DNA of 25,251 nt from an uncultured Oxalobacteraceae bacterium. Lineage in GTDB: Bacteria; Pseudomonadota; Gammaproteobacteria; Burkholderiales; Burkholderiaceae_D. How positions within the stretch are numbered: position 1 is the stretch's first letter; every line of letters begins with the position of its first letter. The translations under genes were made by a program, and so were the position numbers. The DNA is taken from positions 1 through 25,251 of the forward strand of contig CALKVB010000135.1 in NCBI GenBank assembly GCA_937996605.1, given 5' to 3'. Of the stretch, positions 24,622 through 25,251 are shown piece after piece. Under the pieces are notes generated by a model that searched no databases, had not been told where the DNA came from, and was given only the letters and a program-made list of their open reading frames with translations.

Positions 24622-25251
24622 ATGCAAGGGGACCACTGTAGTAATGGACGATGCACTCGTCCCCGTAAAGTGAACCCAGCTGGTGGACTATTCGCTCAGT
24701 GTGCTCCATGTCTTGAAATGCGAAATCGAATTCGTGAAATCCAGCGTCAAGCGGTGCTCAGACAACAACTCAACTCCCAGCAAACGCAACCAGTCCCAGT
24801 GTCCAGCCCTCCTTCTACTGCCTTGACTCATCTTCACCAAGTGCAAGCAGAACATACCCAACGTGTCGAAGCCAAACAAGTCGACACCAACACGCGTACC
24901 AACACTCACATCCAAGCCGCTGATGGAACTGTCATTACTCAAACCACCGAATCTTCCTCCCATTCCCGTTCTGTCATCATCACCGAAACCAAGAAGTTCA
25001 TTGAAACCTACGTTACGGCTCTACAAAAACACGGTGAAACTCTTCGAAACGGATTTGAAGTTGAACTTCTCAAGAATCGAATCCATGAAAGCATTCAAGC
25101 TCAAAACGACGCAGCCTTCCCCTTGAAAACGATCAAAATGGAACTATACGAGAAGGCCAAGGAAGAGACCGAAGAGATCCTAAACAATGAATTTCCGCAT
25201 GTCCACTGGTCCAAAGATGAACTTCACGATCGTGCCGACAGATCGGAAGAG
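24622..25251 (+). CDS. Unknown protein with N-terminal zinc-finger-like motif (partial)
   Basis: An open frame of 210 codons runs off the right end, starting MQGDHCSNGRCTRPRK. Cysteines at residues 6, 11, 27 and 30 (C-x4-C-x15-C-x2-C) look like a small zinc finger. A Gln/Thr/Ser-rich linker with many polar residues follows, then a helical, charged region (KKFIETYVTALQKHGETL ... MELYEKAKEETEEIL). I recognise no family. Only the start is seen, and the last four or five codons probably derive from sequencing adapter rather than virus. Confidence 0.7.
   Translation, partial: MQGDHCSNGRCTRPRKVNPAGGLFAQCAPCLEMRNRIREIQRQAVLRQQLNSQQTQPVPVSSPPSTALTHLHQVQAEHTQRVEAKQVDTNTRTNTHIQAADGTVITQTTESSSHSRSVIITETKKFIETYVTALQKHGETLRNGFEVELLKNRIHESIQAQNDAAFPLKTIKMELYEKAKEETEEILNNEFPHVHWSKDELHDRADRSEE
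25240..25251 (+). other. Probable Illumina adapter remnant at the contig end
   Basis: The last 12 bases, AGATCGGAAGAG, equal the first 12 bases of the common Illumina TruSeq adapter, and they lie exactly at the edge of the window. This is best explained as untrimmed read-through, not genome sequence. Confidence 0.85.

Noticed and set aside
24450..24656. Minus-strand frame with KDLPKIYQ repeats
   Set aside because: It is only the translation of the GGTAGATCTTT array and has no other protein character.
1..25251. tRNA or rRNA genes
   Set aside because: No cloverleaf or rRNA-like segment was recognised in the intergenic regions, which are mostly under 270 bp.

Overview
The window looks like part of the genome of a large nucleocytoplasmic DNA virus (Nucleocytoviricota). 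Genes are intronless, sit on both strands and are tightly packed: divergent pairs are separated by only 27, 49 and 45 bp. The contents fit that group: three L1/F9/E248R-like entry-membrane proteins, long-repeat ankyrin proteins, a Skp1-like protein, a double-HNH endonuclease of giant-virus type, a GT32 glycosyltransferase and a very large fibre protein. The family cannot be fixed from this window; an asfarvirus-, pithovirus- or marseillevirus-related lineage is plausible. No capsid, polymerase or other phylogenetic marker gene is present. The last 12 bases match the start of the standard Illumina adapter, so the window probably ends at a raw contig end.

Layout. Bases 1-7303 (minus) are a single open frame of at least 2434 codons. 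It encodes a membrane-anchored fibre with an N-terminal transmembrane helix, about 12 tail-fibre/collagen-like cycles, three right-handed beta-helix modules and C-terminal DGTRAMTG-type repeats. Bases 7331-12528 hold the three entry-membrane paralogues, interspersed with an AIG1-like GTPase carrying a nuclear-localisation-like motif and an ankyrin protein. Bases 12592-15396 hold an unknown protein, a small minus-strand protein, a protein built from two similar halves, and a Skp1/elongin-C-like protein. Bases 15399-17949 (minus) are two tandem paralogues sharing an N-terminal 'WGGL ... RINSPLLD' domain that also heads both ankyrin proteins. Bases 17995-20530 contain a small two-helix membrane protein, a zinc-finger/HNH endonuclease and the glycosyltransferase.

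The right-hand part (20590-24540) is a zone of duplication and decay. It has an inverted orphan copy of the glycosyltransferase membrane tail, a GNAT acetyltransferase pseudogene broken by a 32-bp insertion between 10-bp direct repeats, a 26-codon stub of a WGGL/ankyrin gene, a tandem gene duplication (promoter included) whose second copy is frameshifted, and a non-coding GGTAGATCTTT repeat block. The last gene (24622 onward) is partial.

How the genes may work together (inference): the fibre and the L1-like proteins probably belong to the virion surface and host-membrane entry, and the glycosyltransferase may decorate surface proteins. The Skp1-like protein next to several WGGL-headed repeat proteins suggests a virus-encoded ubiquitin-ligase-like module, with WGGL as a candidate adaptor domain. 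All functional calls come from reading motifs; no database search was possible.
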